DNA of 64,000 nucleotides from Haliotis asinina (Eukaryota; Mollusca; Gastropoda; Lepetellida; Haliotidae), in NCBI RefSeq assembly GCF_037392515.1, contig NC_090288.1:11972969-12036968 (forward strand), in the 5' to 3' direction. A model generated the notes under the pieces. That model saw only the letters and a list, made by a program, of their open reading frames with translations. It was not told the origin of the DNA and ran no database searches. Below, piece by piece: positions 1 through 10,210 of this stretch (its first letter is position 1; every line of letters begins with the position of its first letter). Both the position numbers and the translations under genes were made by a program.

Positions 1-560
1 ACATGTTTCTATCTCCGACAGAGAAGTTGAAGTCTGCACGCCTGTAGTGCCAGTAATAATATAGTAATGGTCACATGTGCTTCACGATGAAAGACATCTG
101 CGCAAAGCAGAAATACGGAGGACCTAATTTCTTGAGTGGGACCATTTCTTGTCGTGGACACTGGATTTATTGACGGCTGAAGGCAAACGAAAGGAGAAAA
201 GGAAGCAGATCCTGCTTTGAAGGCCGTTGTCATGGTTCCCGTCGGTGATAAAAAGAAGTGCATGTTGTGTTTATTGGGACCCCGAGTATTAACTGGCAAA
301 GTGGTGAATGTCGGTAGTTGCTGACAATGTATAGTCATCTGACGTGGGGAGCGTCTTGTGGTGTGCAGTTCATGGTGTATGTTTCAACATGGTGGTAGCT
401 GCACTAATTGCTGCGGAAAGACAAGCGCCGCACTTCACCTCGGACATAGCTGGCCGATAAATGCGCGCTAATAAGGTGACAAGGGTGGTCTCCCTTTATG
501 CATTGGCCGCAAGCAAGCTGGGTACGAGAGACTGGTCCACTCATACCTCCCAAAATACAC

Positions 561-566
561 AATAAA
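561..566 (+). terminator. + strand AATAAA facing a - strand AATAAA, unit 1
   Basis: AATAAA at 561-566 on + and TTTATT at 601-606 (AATAAA on -) lie 35 bp apart in every full unit. In unit 15 the second is changed (TCTATTGAG). They sit in intron 1 of the candidate gene, so the - strand copy would be a premature signal if used. Chance occurrence in AT-rich DNA is quite possible. Confidence 0.2.
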
Positions 567-669
567 TGAAATCAATGAACCTGCTTGTACGGTTACATAG
601 TTTATTGAATACCCGATTCCATTAAGTAATGAACGCTACCTCTACAAAATATTTCCCCCAATATCCCCG

Positions 670-679
670 TTCACGTGAA
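670..679. promoter_or_regulatory. Palindromic E-box TTCACGTGAA, unit 1
   Basis: A CACGTG core (the class bound by bHLH-zipper factors) within a 10-bp palindrome, present in all units. Lies within intron 1 of the candidate gene, about 290 bp downstream of its start site. Function is not shown by the sequence. Confidence 0.25.
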
Positions 680-858
680 AGCCAAGGCAAGGTCCGTTCG
701 TCTAATTGTAAGCCAAAGTGTTAGCTGCACTGCTCGTAAAGATGGAAATGTTCTGACAGTCACCACGGGTTGTCTGTGCATGTATTTGTTCAGTGAACCT
801 GATCTGCTTTCTGGCCAAGGCCTGATGAAATCGCCATGGTCACCACACACGAAGACAA

Positions 859-953
859 TGAGTGAGTTAGTGAGTTTAGGTTTACGCCGCTTTTAGCACT
901 ATTCCAGTAATATCAAAGCGGGGGACTCCAGAGATGAGCTTCCCACATTGTAC
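859..953 (-). mobile_element. SINE tail remnant, unit 1
   Basis: On the - strand the sequence runs from GTACAATGTGTG-like bases through CCCCCGC and GGAATAGTGCTAAAAGCGGC to AAACTCACTAACTCACTCA. From memory this is the conserved body and CTCA-rich 3' tail of a tRNA-derived SINE very common in abalone and related gastropods. The tRNA-like head with its B box is absent: similarity stops at GTACAATG and exon 1 of the candidate gene begins at once. It is therefore 5'-truncated or replaced. It lies at the very start of intron 1 of the candidate gene. Confidence 0.6.
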
Positions 954-957
954 TTAC

Positions 958-1034
958 CTGGGAGAAGATACTGACTGAAAAGCCTCAAGTTGACTTTGTG
1001 CTTCCTTATATTTGAGACAAACTAGGATATTGGT
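958..1034 (-). promoter_or_regulatory. Candidate promoter and exon 1, unit 1 (gene leaves the window to the left)
   Basis: Read on the - strand there is CCAAT at 1033-1029, a TATA box TATAAGG at 1010-1004 and an initiator TCAGTC at 978-973 whose A (976) would be the start site. The TATA box begins 34 bp upstream of that A, slightly beyond the usual 28-32. A 19-nt exon 976-958 then ends CCCAG before a perfect donor GTAAGT (957-952). The remaining exons of this transcript would lie beyond the left edge. All elements are inferred from motifs only. Confidence 0.4.
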
Positions 1035-1304
1035 TTGACCGTGTAATAATGACGACGATAATCCTAATAAGAACAACAATGGTGCACGTGTATAGCATTA
1101 TTACTCTTATGTTGCCAATATAAGCAAGAATCGTGATGATCATCTCCCAGTTCCCTAGGGCAGAAACGTGCTTTTTCTGTATCCACTTTCTGAACTAGAT
1201 GATATACGATAAATAGCACATGGTAAGTCAAATCTTTGTGTTCAACGCGGTCACATTTTGAAGTTATCGCTTTGGGATAAATGTACTCTCACTCACTCAC
1301 TTAA

Positions 1305-1432
<128 letters not shown>

Positions 1433-1763
1433 AAAGAAAACAACAAAAAAACACACACTATCACTCACTGATTTGAGAACTTAGACATGTATGTGTGTAG
1501 CAGTATTGTGTTTCCGTGTCTAAACTTGCCAGCGGAGACTAGACCTGGTCGAACTGGCAGTACTTGTACGTCTGATTATGTTCGTATCTAAACACCACCT
1601 GACTTTCTTGATCAGGTATTGCAGCCTATATGTATCCTGGAAGTAAAGGGTACCAATCCTGTTCAAGTATCATCCAAGTCACTAATTATTATGTCTATTA
1701 ATTGCCTGGATTGAAAATGAGCAGTCAACGAGGAACAAATCCCCTCTTCAGTCTCACAGCGTG

Positions 1764-1859
1764 TATAAACACCCACAGGACAAGGGGACGGTTAAACAGC
1801 TGACTGCACAATGGGAGACCACTCTCAGTTATTTACGTCGTGTGTAAGGTATAGTAAGT
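1764..1859 (+). promoter_or_regulatory. Candidate + strand TATA box and short start exon, unit 1
   Basis: TATAAA at 1764-1769 is followed 41 bp later by an ATG at 1811 in an ideal context (CACAATGG). The frame reads MGDHSQLFTSCVRYSK and stops at 1859, and three possible donors overlap its end (GTAAGG 1844, GTATAG 1849, GTAAGT 1854). A + strand acceptor TCTCCGACAG ends at 4434 and an AATAAA lies at 4975-4980. A + strand transcript antisense to the candidate gene is possible but unproven. Confidence 0.2.
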
Positions 1860-1898
1860 GAAGTGATCGTAAAATATCCAGTCTTCCGAAACCATTTT

Positions 1899-1914
1899 TG
1901 TAGTCATGACTACA
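1899..1914. promoter_or_regulatory. Perfect 16-bp palindrome TGTAGTCATGACTACA, unit 1
   Basis: Exact dyad symmetry with a GTCATGAC centre, as in a homodimer binding site. Also at 6251-6266, 10679-10694, 15079-15094 and 62974-62989, and in the other units. Kept intact in the diverged unit 15. The binding factor is unknown. Confidence 0.35.
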
Positions 1915-2166
1915 CGCGATTACAGACTGTGATTTCCATCATAGGAAACGTGTAAAACACTCCACTAGAAGACAGGAACACAGCGGGATAGAGCAAATGA
2001 CCCCTCAACATCTTCCTTTGTAATTAGTTAACTCTTATAGTAACTTCCAGATGTCTCATAAATACATTTACTTCAGCCTCCTCTCCAGCTGTGTTGCTGT
2101 CTCCTAGCAAAGAACTGACCCAAAGAAGGAAGGAAAACAGACTCATGTGTATACCATTCAGTGTTA

Positions 2167-2172
2167 TTTATT
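2167..2172 (-). terminator. Polyadenylation signal AATAAA at the end of the candidate gene, unit 1
   Basis: TTTATT on + reads AATAAA on -, about 640 nt after the stop codon. The same hexamer occurs at the matching place in every unit, including unit 15 (63242-63247), where nearby bases differ. It would end a 3' UTR made of the CT-rich and CA-rich stretch. Confidence 0.4.
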
Positions 2173-2508
2173 ATTTACATAGAATCAGGAAATAGAATGG
2201 CAAGTGCTGAAAAGAAGTCTCCAAATCGAGGCCAAAAGGGAAGCTCAGTCGTCTTATTAGAAGTGAAATAATCTTAGAAATGTCAGCCAAAAGGTATGCC
2301 AAAACATGCAAGATCGAAACGGGTGTGTCCAAAACTAAATCACAAGGGTGTAGCCAAAAGAGACCCAAAATGGGAAATGGTATACTAGACGAGCACCACA
2401 ACACATCATCTCACACAACACACTCACACCCGATCATACATGCAAAACACACCATCATAAACCATTCACACTCACACGAAATAGTACACGGAACAAATTC
2501 TTATCCCA

Positions 2509-2553
2509 GCCTCTCTTTCTTTCTCCCTCTTTCCTTTTCACTCTCTCTCATTC

Positions 2554-2584
<31 letters not shown>
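2509..2584 (+). repeat. CT-rich (pyrimidine) tract, unit 1
   Basis: CTCTCTTTCTTTCTCC followed by runs of CT to CTCTG. It lies in the 3' UTR of the candidate - strand gene, where it would be purine-rich. Units 1-2 are two bases longer than units 3-12. CA-rich stretches with short CACACA runs follow to about 2800, ahead of exon 4. Confidence 0.95.
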
Positions 2585-2587
<3 letters not shown>

Positions 2588-2808
2588 AAACACACACACA
2601 CTCGTACATACACGCATCAATAGCACACACCGTCACACATAAAACCACTGTCTGTCTCATCTGCATGCAAATACACTAACATGCACACCCAGTCACACAT
2701 CGTGTACTCTTGCACTTATACACACACACATCCAGTCACATATACACGTTCACCCTGTGCACGCACACACACAGACACACATACACGCACGCACGCTGGA
2801 TGAGGAAT

Positions 2809-3999
2809 CTACGAGAATACTCTCCTAAAGAAGGCAGCCACTCTCTTCAGCGCCTTCCTCACGGGATGAATATCCTCCACGAAGCTGTCGTCGTCCTCGT
2901 CCTCGTACACCCAGTAGTCACTGTCGTCGTCACTTGGGACAGGGTAATAGTCGGCATAGGTGATGGTAACCGGGGCAGGGAGTGTCTCACCGTGGTCAGG
3001 GCGGGCCCAGAACGGGGTGAAAACACGCAGGGGGTCGGGAGAGGGACTCGGGGACGAAGCCAAGGGACGCTACATCGGTGAGTGGGGAGGGTGGGAGAAA
3101 GGAGGGTCATTGGGTGAGGTTGATAGGAGATTTTTAACGAAACAATATTAAGAAATGTCTGAGTGCATTGCCCCTGGTCATACATTCTATGAGGTACTAT
3201 CCAATGGCAAACATGCTGATAGATTGTCAGAAAGAAATGCTAATGTGTGAATGGGAGAGGGGTAGCCGGGGACAGACTTTCAGCACACCATAACAGAGTA
3301 AGTAATATATAACGTCCCTGGTGTACATGAGACAGCTTCGACAAGGACTAGAGGAGCCAACTTTTCGCCCCAATCTGAAGGTCATGTAGATAAAATACAT
3401 ACACAGTCGGATTCCACATCCAGAGACGGCCATAGACTAGCAGCAGGAGTGACGTGATACCGGATCATGTCTTCCCGTGCTGAAAATAACACAAACAACG
3501 CATTTACTGACAGGCCAAATATACGTACAGTGGAACTAAGGTGTTTGGGGGGCCGAGGAAACGATAGCGAGAAAACAGAGAGTGTTTTGGGGACACATAT
3601 AGGCCACGGATACGCTTTAGAAGCATTAAAATGGGCATTATAATCAGTTTTCATATATAATCCATCTAGTAGTGTAGCGATTATGCTCCGCATATTGGAA
3701 AGGAATGCTTTAAGAAAACATTGCACCTAATCCACGCCTTAGATCTACTAGAACGTCTATTATCATTTAACAACATCCACCATCGTATGTAAAAACAAAA
3801 AAGTCCCCATTTCACTGATAGAAAAGACATTAAAAACATCAATATTTCTAAATTTCTCCCAAATTGCAAATGGCGGCTACTGGCAAACACACCCCTACCG
3901 TCAAACTACGGCCGCTTGCAGTAATAATGTACGCTTTTAACACTTTAAAATACAACAAAGGCCTCCTCAAATACCTTGAATATGCAGCCGTGTAAACAT
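2809..3999 (-). CDS. Candidate spliced gene, copy 1: 120-residue acidic protein of unknown family
   Basis: Model on the - strand: untranslated exon 1 at 5390-5372; exon 2 at 4076-3975 with ATG at 3999 (A at -3); exon 3 at 3479-3403; exon 4 at 3069-2809; AATAAA at 2172-2167. Introns are about 1,295, 495 and 333 nt, all GT-AG. Acceptors follow strong pyrimidine tracts (TTTGTGTTATTTTCAG before exon 3; a C/T-rich run before exon 4). The exon 2 donor GTATTT is the weakest. Phases 1 and 0 match at the two coding junctions. Exon 4 alone is open for 86 codons and is much richer in G+C than its surroundings. The protein has a Ser/Pro stretch (residues 39-47), an acidic block (12 Asp/Glu in 81-100) and a basic amphipathic end (six Arg/Lys in 105-117). 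No signal peptide, membrane segment or known domain is visible. Compared with the other copies it has Glu28 replaced by Val. I do not recognise the family. The model rests on motifs, not transcripts. Confidence 0.37.
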
Positions 4000-5272
4000 C
4001 TTGTCAGTAGATGATCTCAAAACTATGCTGTACTCAACGAAATGCAGAGCGGTAGCGAGCAAGAGTCAAAGTGAATCTGTTGGAAACAGAGGGGACCGTT
4101 GGCAACGACAACGGTAACTACATGGATACCAAGTCAGAACGAGGCGTCATCGAATGTGTTCGGCAACGTCAAAGAGCCAGCAATAGTTGCATCTCATGGG
4201 GTCAAATATCTGGCGAGTTTAAGGTTTTAAATCAATGAGTATATGTTGAAATGCTAGATGTACCATAGTTCACTGAAACGCCGTACGTGTTAGATGTTGA
4301 AAACACTCTATCAGCTCGGTGAAATTCATGTAAAGATTAGTATGAAGAAGGAAGGTAAAGTATTCGTTGTCAGTCAGAAAAATACAAGTCCTCCTATTCC
4401 CTTTTCGCTAATTCACATGTTTCTATCTCCGACAGAGAAGTTGAAGTCTGCACGCCTGTAGTGCCAGTAATAATATAGTAATGGTCACATGTACTTCACG
4501 ATGAAAGACATCTGCGCAAAGGTGAAATACGGAGGACCTAATTTCTTGACTGGGACCATGTCTTGTCGTGGACACTGGATTTATTGACGGCTGAAGGCAA
4601 ACGAAAGGAGAAAAGGAAGCAGATCCTGCTTTGAAGGCCGTTGTCATGGTTCCCGTCGGTGATAAAAAGAAGTGCATGTTGTGTTTATTGGGACCCCGAG
4701 TATTAACTGGCAAAGTGGTGAATGTCGGTAGTTGCTGACAATGTATAGTCATCTGACGTGGGGAGCGTCTTGTGGTGTGCAGTTCATGGTGTATGTTTCA
4801 ACATGGTGGTAGCTGCACTAATTGCTGCGGAAAGACAAGCGCCGCACTTCACCTCGGACATAGCTGGCCGATAAATGCGCGCTAATAAGGTGACAAGGGT
4901 GGTCTCCCTTTATGCATTGGCCGCAAGCAAGCTGGGTACGAGAGACTGGTCCACTCATACCTCCCAAAATACACAATAAATGAAATCAATGAACCTGCTT
5001 GTACGGTTACATAGTTTATTGAATACCCGATTCCATTAAGTAATGAACGCTACCTCTACAAAATATTTCCCCCAATATCCCCGTTCACGTGAAAGCCAAG
5101 GCAAGGTCCGTTCGTCTAATTGTAAGCCAAAGTGTTAGCTGCACTGCTCGTAAAGATGGAAATGTTCTGACAGTCACCACGGGTTGTCTGTGCATGTATT
5201 TGTTCAGTGAACCTGATCTGCTTTCTGGCCAAGGCCTGATGAAATCGCCATGGTCACCACACACGAAGACAA

Positions 5273-5367
5273 TGAGTGAGTTAGTGAGTTTAGGTTTACG
5301 CCGCTTTTAGCACTATTCCAGTAATATCAAAGCGGGGGACTCCAGAGATGAGCTTCCCACATTGTAC
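5273..5367 (-). mobile_element. SINE tail remnant, unit 2
   Basis: Identical in form to unit 1, including TTTAGGTTTACG and GCTTCCCAC (read on +). Confidence 0.6.
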
Positions 5368-5371
5368 TTAC

Positions 5372-5448
5372 CTGGGAGAAGATACTGACTGAAAAGCCTC
5401 AAGTTGACTTTGTGCTTCCTTATATTTGAGACAAACTAGGATATTGGT
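5372..5448 (-). promoter_or_regulatory. Candidate promoter and exon 1 of gene copy 1
   Basis: CCAAT 5447-5443, TATAAGG 5424-5418, initiator A at 5390, exon 1 5390-5372, donor GTAAGT 5371-5366. Intron 1 runs to 4077 across the unit boundary. Confidence 0.4.
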
Positions 5449-5718
5449 TTGACCGTGTAATAATGACGACGATAATCCTAATAAGAACAACAATGGTGCA
5501 CGTGTATAGCATTATTACTCTTATGTTGCCAATATAAGCAAGAATCGTGATGATCATCTCCCAGTTCCCTAGGGCAGAAACGTGCTTTTTCTGTATCCAC
5601 TTTCTGAACTAGATGATATACGATAAATAGCACATGGTAAGTCAAATCTTTGTGTTCAACGCGGTCACATTTTGAAGTTATCGCTTTGGGATAAATGTAC
5701 TCTCACTCACTCACTTAA

Positions 5719-5719
<1 letters not shown>

Positions 5720-5782
<63 letters not shown>
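5720..5782 (+). repeat. (CA)n microsatellite, unit 2, 63 bp
   Basis: Same flanks as in unit 1 but about half the length, although units 1 and 2 are otherwise close relatives. Confidence 0.99.
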
Positions 5783-5784
<2 letters not shown>

Positions 5785-6905
5785 AAAGAAAACAACAAAA
5801 AAACACACACTATCACTCACTGATTTGAGAACTTAGACATGTATGTGTGTAGCAGTATTGTGTTTCCGTGTCTAAACTTGCCAGCGGAGACTAGACCTGG
5901 TCGAACTGGCAGTACTTGTACGTCTGATTATGTTCGTATCTAAACACCACCTGACTTTCTTGATCAGGTATTGCAGCCTATATGTATCCTGGAAGTAAAG
6001 GGTACCAATCCTGTTCAAGTATCATCCAAGTCACTAATTATTATGTCTATTAATTGCCTGGATTGAAAATGAGCAGTCAACGAGGAACAAATCCCCTCTT
6101 CAGTCTCACAGCGTGTATAAACACCCACAGGACAAGGGGACGGTTAAACAGCTGACTGCACAATGGGAGACCACTCTCAGTTATTTACGTCGTGTGTAAG
6201 GTATAGTAAGTGAAGTGATCGTAAAATATCCAGTCTTCCGAAACCATTTTTGTAGTCATGACTACACGCGATTACAGACTGTGATTTCCATCATAGGAAA
6301 CGTGTAAAACACTCCACTAGAAGACAGGAACACAGCGGGATAGAGCAAATGACCCCTCAACATCTTCCTTTGTAATTAGTTAACTCTTATAGTAACTTCC
6401 AGATGTCTCATAAATACATTTACTTCAGCCTCCTCTCCAGCTGTGTTGCTGTCTCCTAGCAAAGAACTGACCCAAAGAAGGAAGGAAAACAGACTCATGT
6501 GTATACCATTCAGTGTTATTTATTATTTACATAGAATCAGGAAATAGAATGGCAAGTGCTGAAAAGAAGTCTCCAAATCGAGGCCAAAAGGGAAGCTCAG
6601 TCGTCTTATTAGAAGTGAAATAATCTTAGAAATGTCAGCCAAAAGGTATGCCAAAACATGCAAGATCGAAACGGGTGTGTCCAAAACTAAATCACAAGGG
6701 TGTAGCCAAAAGAGACCCAAAATGGGAAATGGTATACTAGACGAGCACCACAACACATCATCTCACACAACACACTCACACCCGATCATACATGCAAAAC
6801 ACACCATCATAAACCATTCACACTCACACGAAATAGTACACGGAACAAATTCTTATCCCAGCCTCTCTTTCTTTCTCCCTCTTTCCTTTTCACTCTCTCT
6901 CATTC

Positions 6906-6939
<34 letters not shown>

Positions 6940-7160
6940 AAACACACACACACTCGTACATACACGCATCAATAGCACACACCGTCACACATAAAACCAC
7001 TGTCTGTCTCATCTGCATGCAAATACACTAACATGCACACCCAGTCACACATCGTGTACTCTTGCACTTATACACACACACATCCAGTCACATATACACG
7101 TTCACCCTGTGCACGCACACACACAGACACACATACACGCACGCACGCTGGATGAGGAAT

Positions 7161-8351
7161 CTACGAGAATACTCTCCTAAAGAAGGCAGCCACTCTCTTC
7201 AGCGCCTTCCTCACGGGATGAATATCCTCCACGAAGCTGTCGTCGTCCTCGTCCTCGTACACCCAGTAGTCACTGTCGTCGTCACTTGGGACAGGGTAAT
7301 AGTCGGCATAGGTGATGGTAACCGGGGCAGGGAGTGTCTCACCGTGGTCAGGGCGGGCCCAGAACGGGGTGAAAACACGCAGGGGGTCGGGAGAGGGACT
7401 CGGGGACGAAGCCAAGGGACGCTACATCGGTGAGTGGGGAGGGTGGGAGAAAGGAGGGTCATTGGGTGAGGTTGATAGGAGATTTTTAACGAAACAATAT
7501 TAAGAAATGTCTGAGTGCATTGCCCCTGGTCATACATTCTATGAGGTACTATCCAATGGCAAACATGCTGATAGATTGTCAGAAAGAAATGCTAATGTGT
7601 GAATGGGAGAGGGGTAGCCGGGGACAGACTTTCAGCACACCATAACAGAGTAAGTAATATATAACGTCCCTGGTGTACATGAGACAGCTTCGACAAGGAC
7701 TAGAGGAGCCAACTTTTCGCCCCAATCTGAAGGTCATGTAGATAAAATACATACACAGTCGGATTCCTCATCCAGCGACGGCCATAGACTAGCAGCAGGA
7801 GTGACGTGATACCGGATCATGTCTTCCCGTGCTGAAAATAACACAAACAACGCATTTACTGACAGGCCAAATATACCTACAGTGGAACTAAGGTGTTTGG
7901 GGGGCCGAGGAAACGATAGCGAGAAAACAGAGAGTGTTTTGGGGACACATATAGGCCACGGATACGCTTTAGAAGCATTAAAATGGGCATTATAATCAGT
8001 TTTCATATATAATCCATCTAGTAGTGTAGCGATTATGCTCCGCATATTGGAAAGGAATGCTTTAAGAAAACATTGCACCTAATCCACGCCTTAGATCTAC
8101 TAGAACGTCTATTATCATTTAACAACATCCACCATCGTATGTAAAAACAAAAAAGTCCCCATTTCACTGATAGAAAAGACATTAAAAACATCAATATTTC
8201 TAAATTTCTCCCAAATTGCAAATGGCGGCTACTGGCAAACACACCCCTACCGTCAAACTACGGCCGCTTGCAGTAATAATGTACGCTTTTAACACTTTAA
8301 AATACAACAAAGGCCTCCTCAAATACCTTGAATATGCAGCCGTGTAAACAT
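7161..8351 (-). CDS. Candidate spliced gene, copy 2
   Basis: Exon 1 9742-9724, exon 2 8428-8327 (ATG at 8351), exon 3 7831-7755, exon 4 7421-7161, AATAAA 6524-6519. Represents the majority protein sequence: exon 3 ends with the residues DEESDC and exon 4 ends with VFS. No private coding change. Confidence 0.37.
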
Positions 8352-9624
8352 CTTGTCAGTAGATGATCTCAAAACGATGCTGTACTCAACGAAATGCAGA
8401 GCGGTAGCGAGCAAGAGTCAAAGTGAATCTGTTGGAAACAGAGGGGACCGTTGGCAACGACAACGGTAACTACATGGATACCAAGTCAGAACGAGGCGTC
8501 ATCGAATGTGTTCGGCAACGTCAGAGAGCCAGCAATAGTTGCATCTCATGGGGTCAAATATCTGGCGAGTTTAAGGTTTTAAATCAATGAGTATATGTTG
8601 AAATGCTAGATGTACCATAGTTCACTGAAACGCCGTACGTGTTAGATGTTGAAAACACTCTATCAGCTCGGTGAAATTCATGTAAAGATTAGTATGAAGA
8701 AGGAAGGTAAAGTATTCGTTGTCAGTCAGAAAAATACAAGTCCTCCTATTCCCTTTTCGCTAATTCACATGTTTCTATCTCCGACAGAGAAGTTGAAGTC
8801 TGCACGCCTGTAGTGCCAGTAATAATATAGTAATGGTCACATGTACTTCACGATGAAAGACATCTGCGCAAAGGTGAAATACGGAGGACCTAATTTCTTG
8901 ACTGGGACCATGTCTTGTCGTGGACACTGGATTTATTGACGGCTGAAGGCAAACGAAAGGAGAAAAGGAAGCAGATCCTGCTTTGAAGGCCGTTGTCATG
9001 GTTCCCGTCGGTGATAAAAAGAAGTGCATGTTGTGTTTATTGGGACCCCGAGTATTAACTGGCAAAGTGGTGAATGTCGGTAGTTGCTGACAATGTATAG
9101 TCATCTGACGTGGGGAGCGTCTTGTGGTGTGCAGTTCATGGTGTATGTTTCAACATGGTGGTAGCTGCACTAATTGCTGCGGAAAGACAAGCGCCGCACT
9201 TCGCCTCGGACATAGCTGGCCGATAAATGCGCGCTAATAAGGTGACAAGAGTGGTCTCCCTTTATGCATTGGCCGCAAGCAAGCTGGGTACGAGAGACTG
9301 GTCCACTCATACCTCCCAAAATACACAATAAATGAAATCAATGAACCTGCTTGTACGGTTACATAGTTTATTGAATACCCGATTCCATTAAGTAATGAAC
9401 GCTACCTCTACAAAATATTTCCCCCAATATCCCCGTTCACGTGAAAGCCAAGGCAAGGTCCGTTCGTCTAATTGTAAGCCAAAGTGTTAGCTGCACTGCT
9501 CGTAAAGATGGAAATGTTCTGACAGTCACCACGGGTTGTCTGTGCATGTATTTGTTCAGTGAACCTGATCTGCTTTCTGGCCAAGGCCTGATGAAATCGC
9601 CATGGTCACCACACACGAAGACAA

Positions 9625-9719
9625 TGAGTGAGTTAGTGAGTTTAGTTTTACGCCGCTTTTAGCACTATTCCAGTAATATCAAAGCGGGGGACTCCAGAGA
9701 TGAGCTTCACACATTGTAC
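9625..9719 (-). mobile_element. SINE tail remnant, unit 3
   Basis: First copy with the TTTAGTTTTACG and GCTTCACAC forms, which match the remembered SINE consensus better than units 1-2. Confidence 0.6.
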
Positions 9720-9723
9720 TTAC

Positions 9724-9800
9724 CTGGGAGAAGATACTGACTGAAAAGCCTCAAGTTGACTTTGTGCTTCCTTATATTTGAGACAAACTAGGATATTGGT
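9724..9800 (-). promoter_or_regulatory. Candidate promoter and exon 1 of gene copy 2
   Basis: Same elements as above; exon 1 9742-9724, TATAAGG 9776-9770, donor 9723-9718. Confidence 0.4.
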
Positions 9801-10070
9801 TTGACCGTGTAATAATGACGACGATAATCCTAATAAGAACAACAATGGTGCACGTGTATAGCATTATTACTCTTATGTTGCCAATATAAGCAAGAATCGT
9901 GATGATCATCTCCCAGTTCCCTAGGGCAGAAACGTGCTTTTTCTGTATCCACTTTCTGAACTAGATGATATACGATAAATAGCACATGGTAAGTCAAATC
10001 TTTGTGTTCAACGCCGTCACATTTTGAAGTTATCGCTTTGGGATAAATGTACTCTCACTCACTCACTTAA

Positions 10071-10210
<140 letters not shown>

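Larger units (their letters stand above)
1435..2150 (+). other. Spacer between divergent candidate promoters and the polyA signal, unit 1
   Basis: No long reading frame. Contents noticed: an A/CA-rich spacer to about 1460, ACCTGA...TCAGGT as a small inverted repeat near 1599-1619, the + strand TATAAA at 1764, and the 16-bp palindrome at 1899. I see nothing else. The equivalent stretch in every other unit is the same apart from scattered substitutions. Confidence 0.6.
4415..8766 (+). repeat. Array unit 2 (4,352 bp)
   Basis: Closest to unit 1 in its SINE remnant and in the AAAACATTGC variant near 8068, but matches later units in the first 200 bp. Has CACTTTAAAA near 8291, as units 1 and 11-14 do, not CACATTTAAAA. 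Core 4,289 bp. Confidence 0.98.

Noticed and set aside
9-338. 109-codon ATG reading frame on the - strand, intact in all 15 units
   Set aside because: Homogenisation keeps any frame intact, so persistence is no evidence. The roughly eight differences I can see between copies all change amino acids, the start context is weak (C at -3), and it lies inside intron 1 of the better-supported model.
675-896. 73-codon + strand frame
   Set aside because: No ATG at its start (GTG), and its last third is the SINE remnant.
948-972. U1 snRNA-like 5' end (TACTTACCTGGGAGAAGATAC)
   Set aside because: Similarity to the U1 5' end lasts about 20 bases and nothing downstream resembles U1. It is better explained as the complement of a consensus splice donor at the SINE edge.
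2280-2642. 113-133-codon + strand frame rich in Ser, His and Leu
   Set aside because: Most of it is translated CT and CA simple sequence, and its length changes with the tract. It is antisense to the candidate 3' UTR.
2710-3081. 123-codon + strand frame
   Set aside because: No ATG at its likely start; the first part is CA-rich simple sequence, and the rest is the complement of the acidic exon, giving an unlikely Val/Gly/Arg-rich composition.
3382-3726. 114-codon - strand frame
   Set aside because: Starts with GTG and is split by one extra G in units 11-14. Only its last 26 codons (exon 3) fit a spliced model.
3870-3995. Small + strand ATG frame beginning MAATGKHTPTV in a good Kozak context (CAAATGGCGGC)
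   Set aside because: A one-base difference (CACTTTAAAA or CACATTTAAAA) changes its second half in units 3-10. The sequence also resembles a YY1-type site, which may explain the context.
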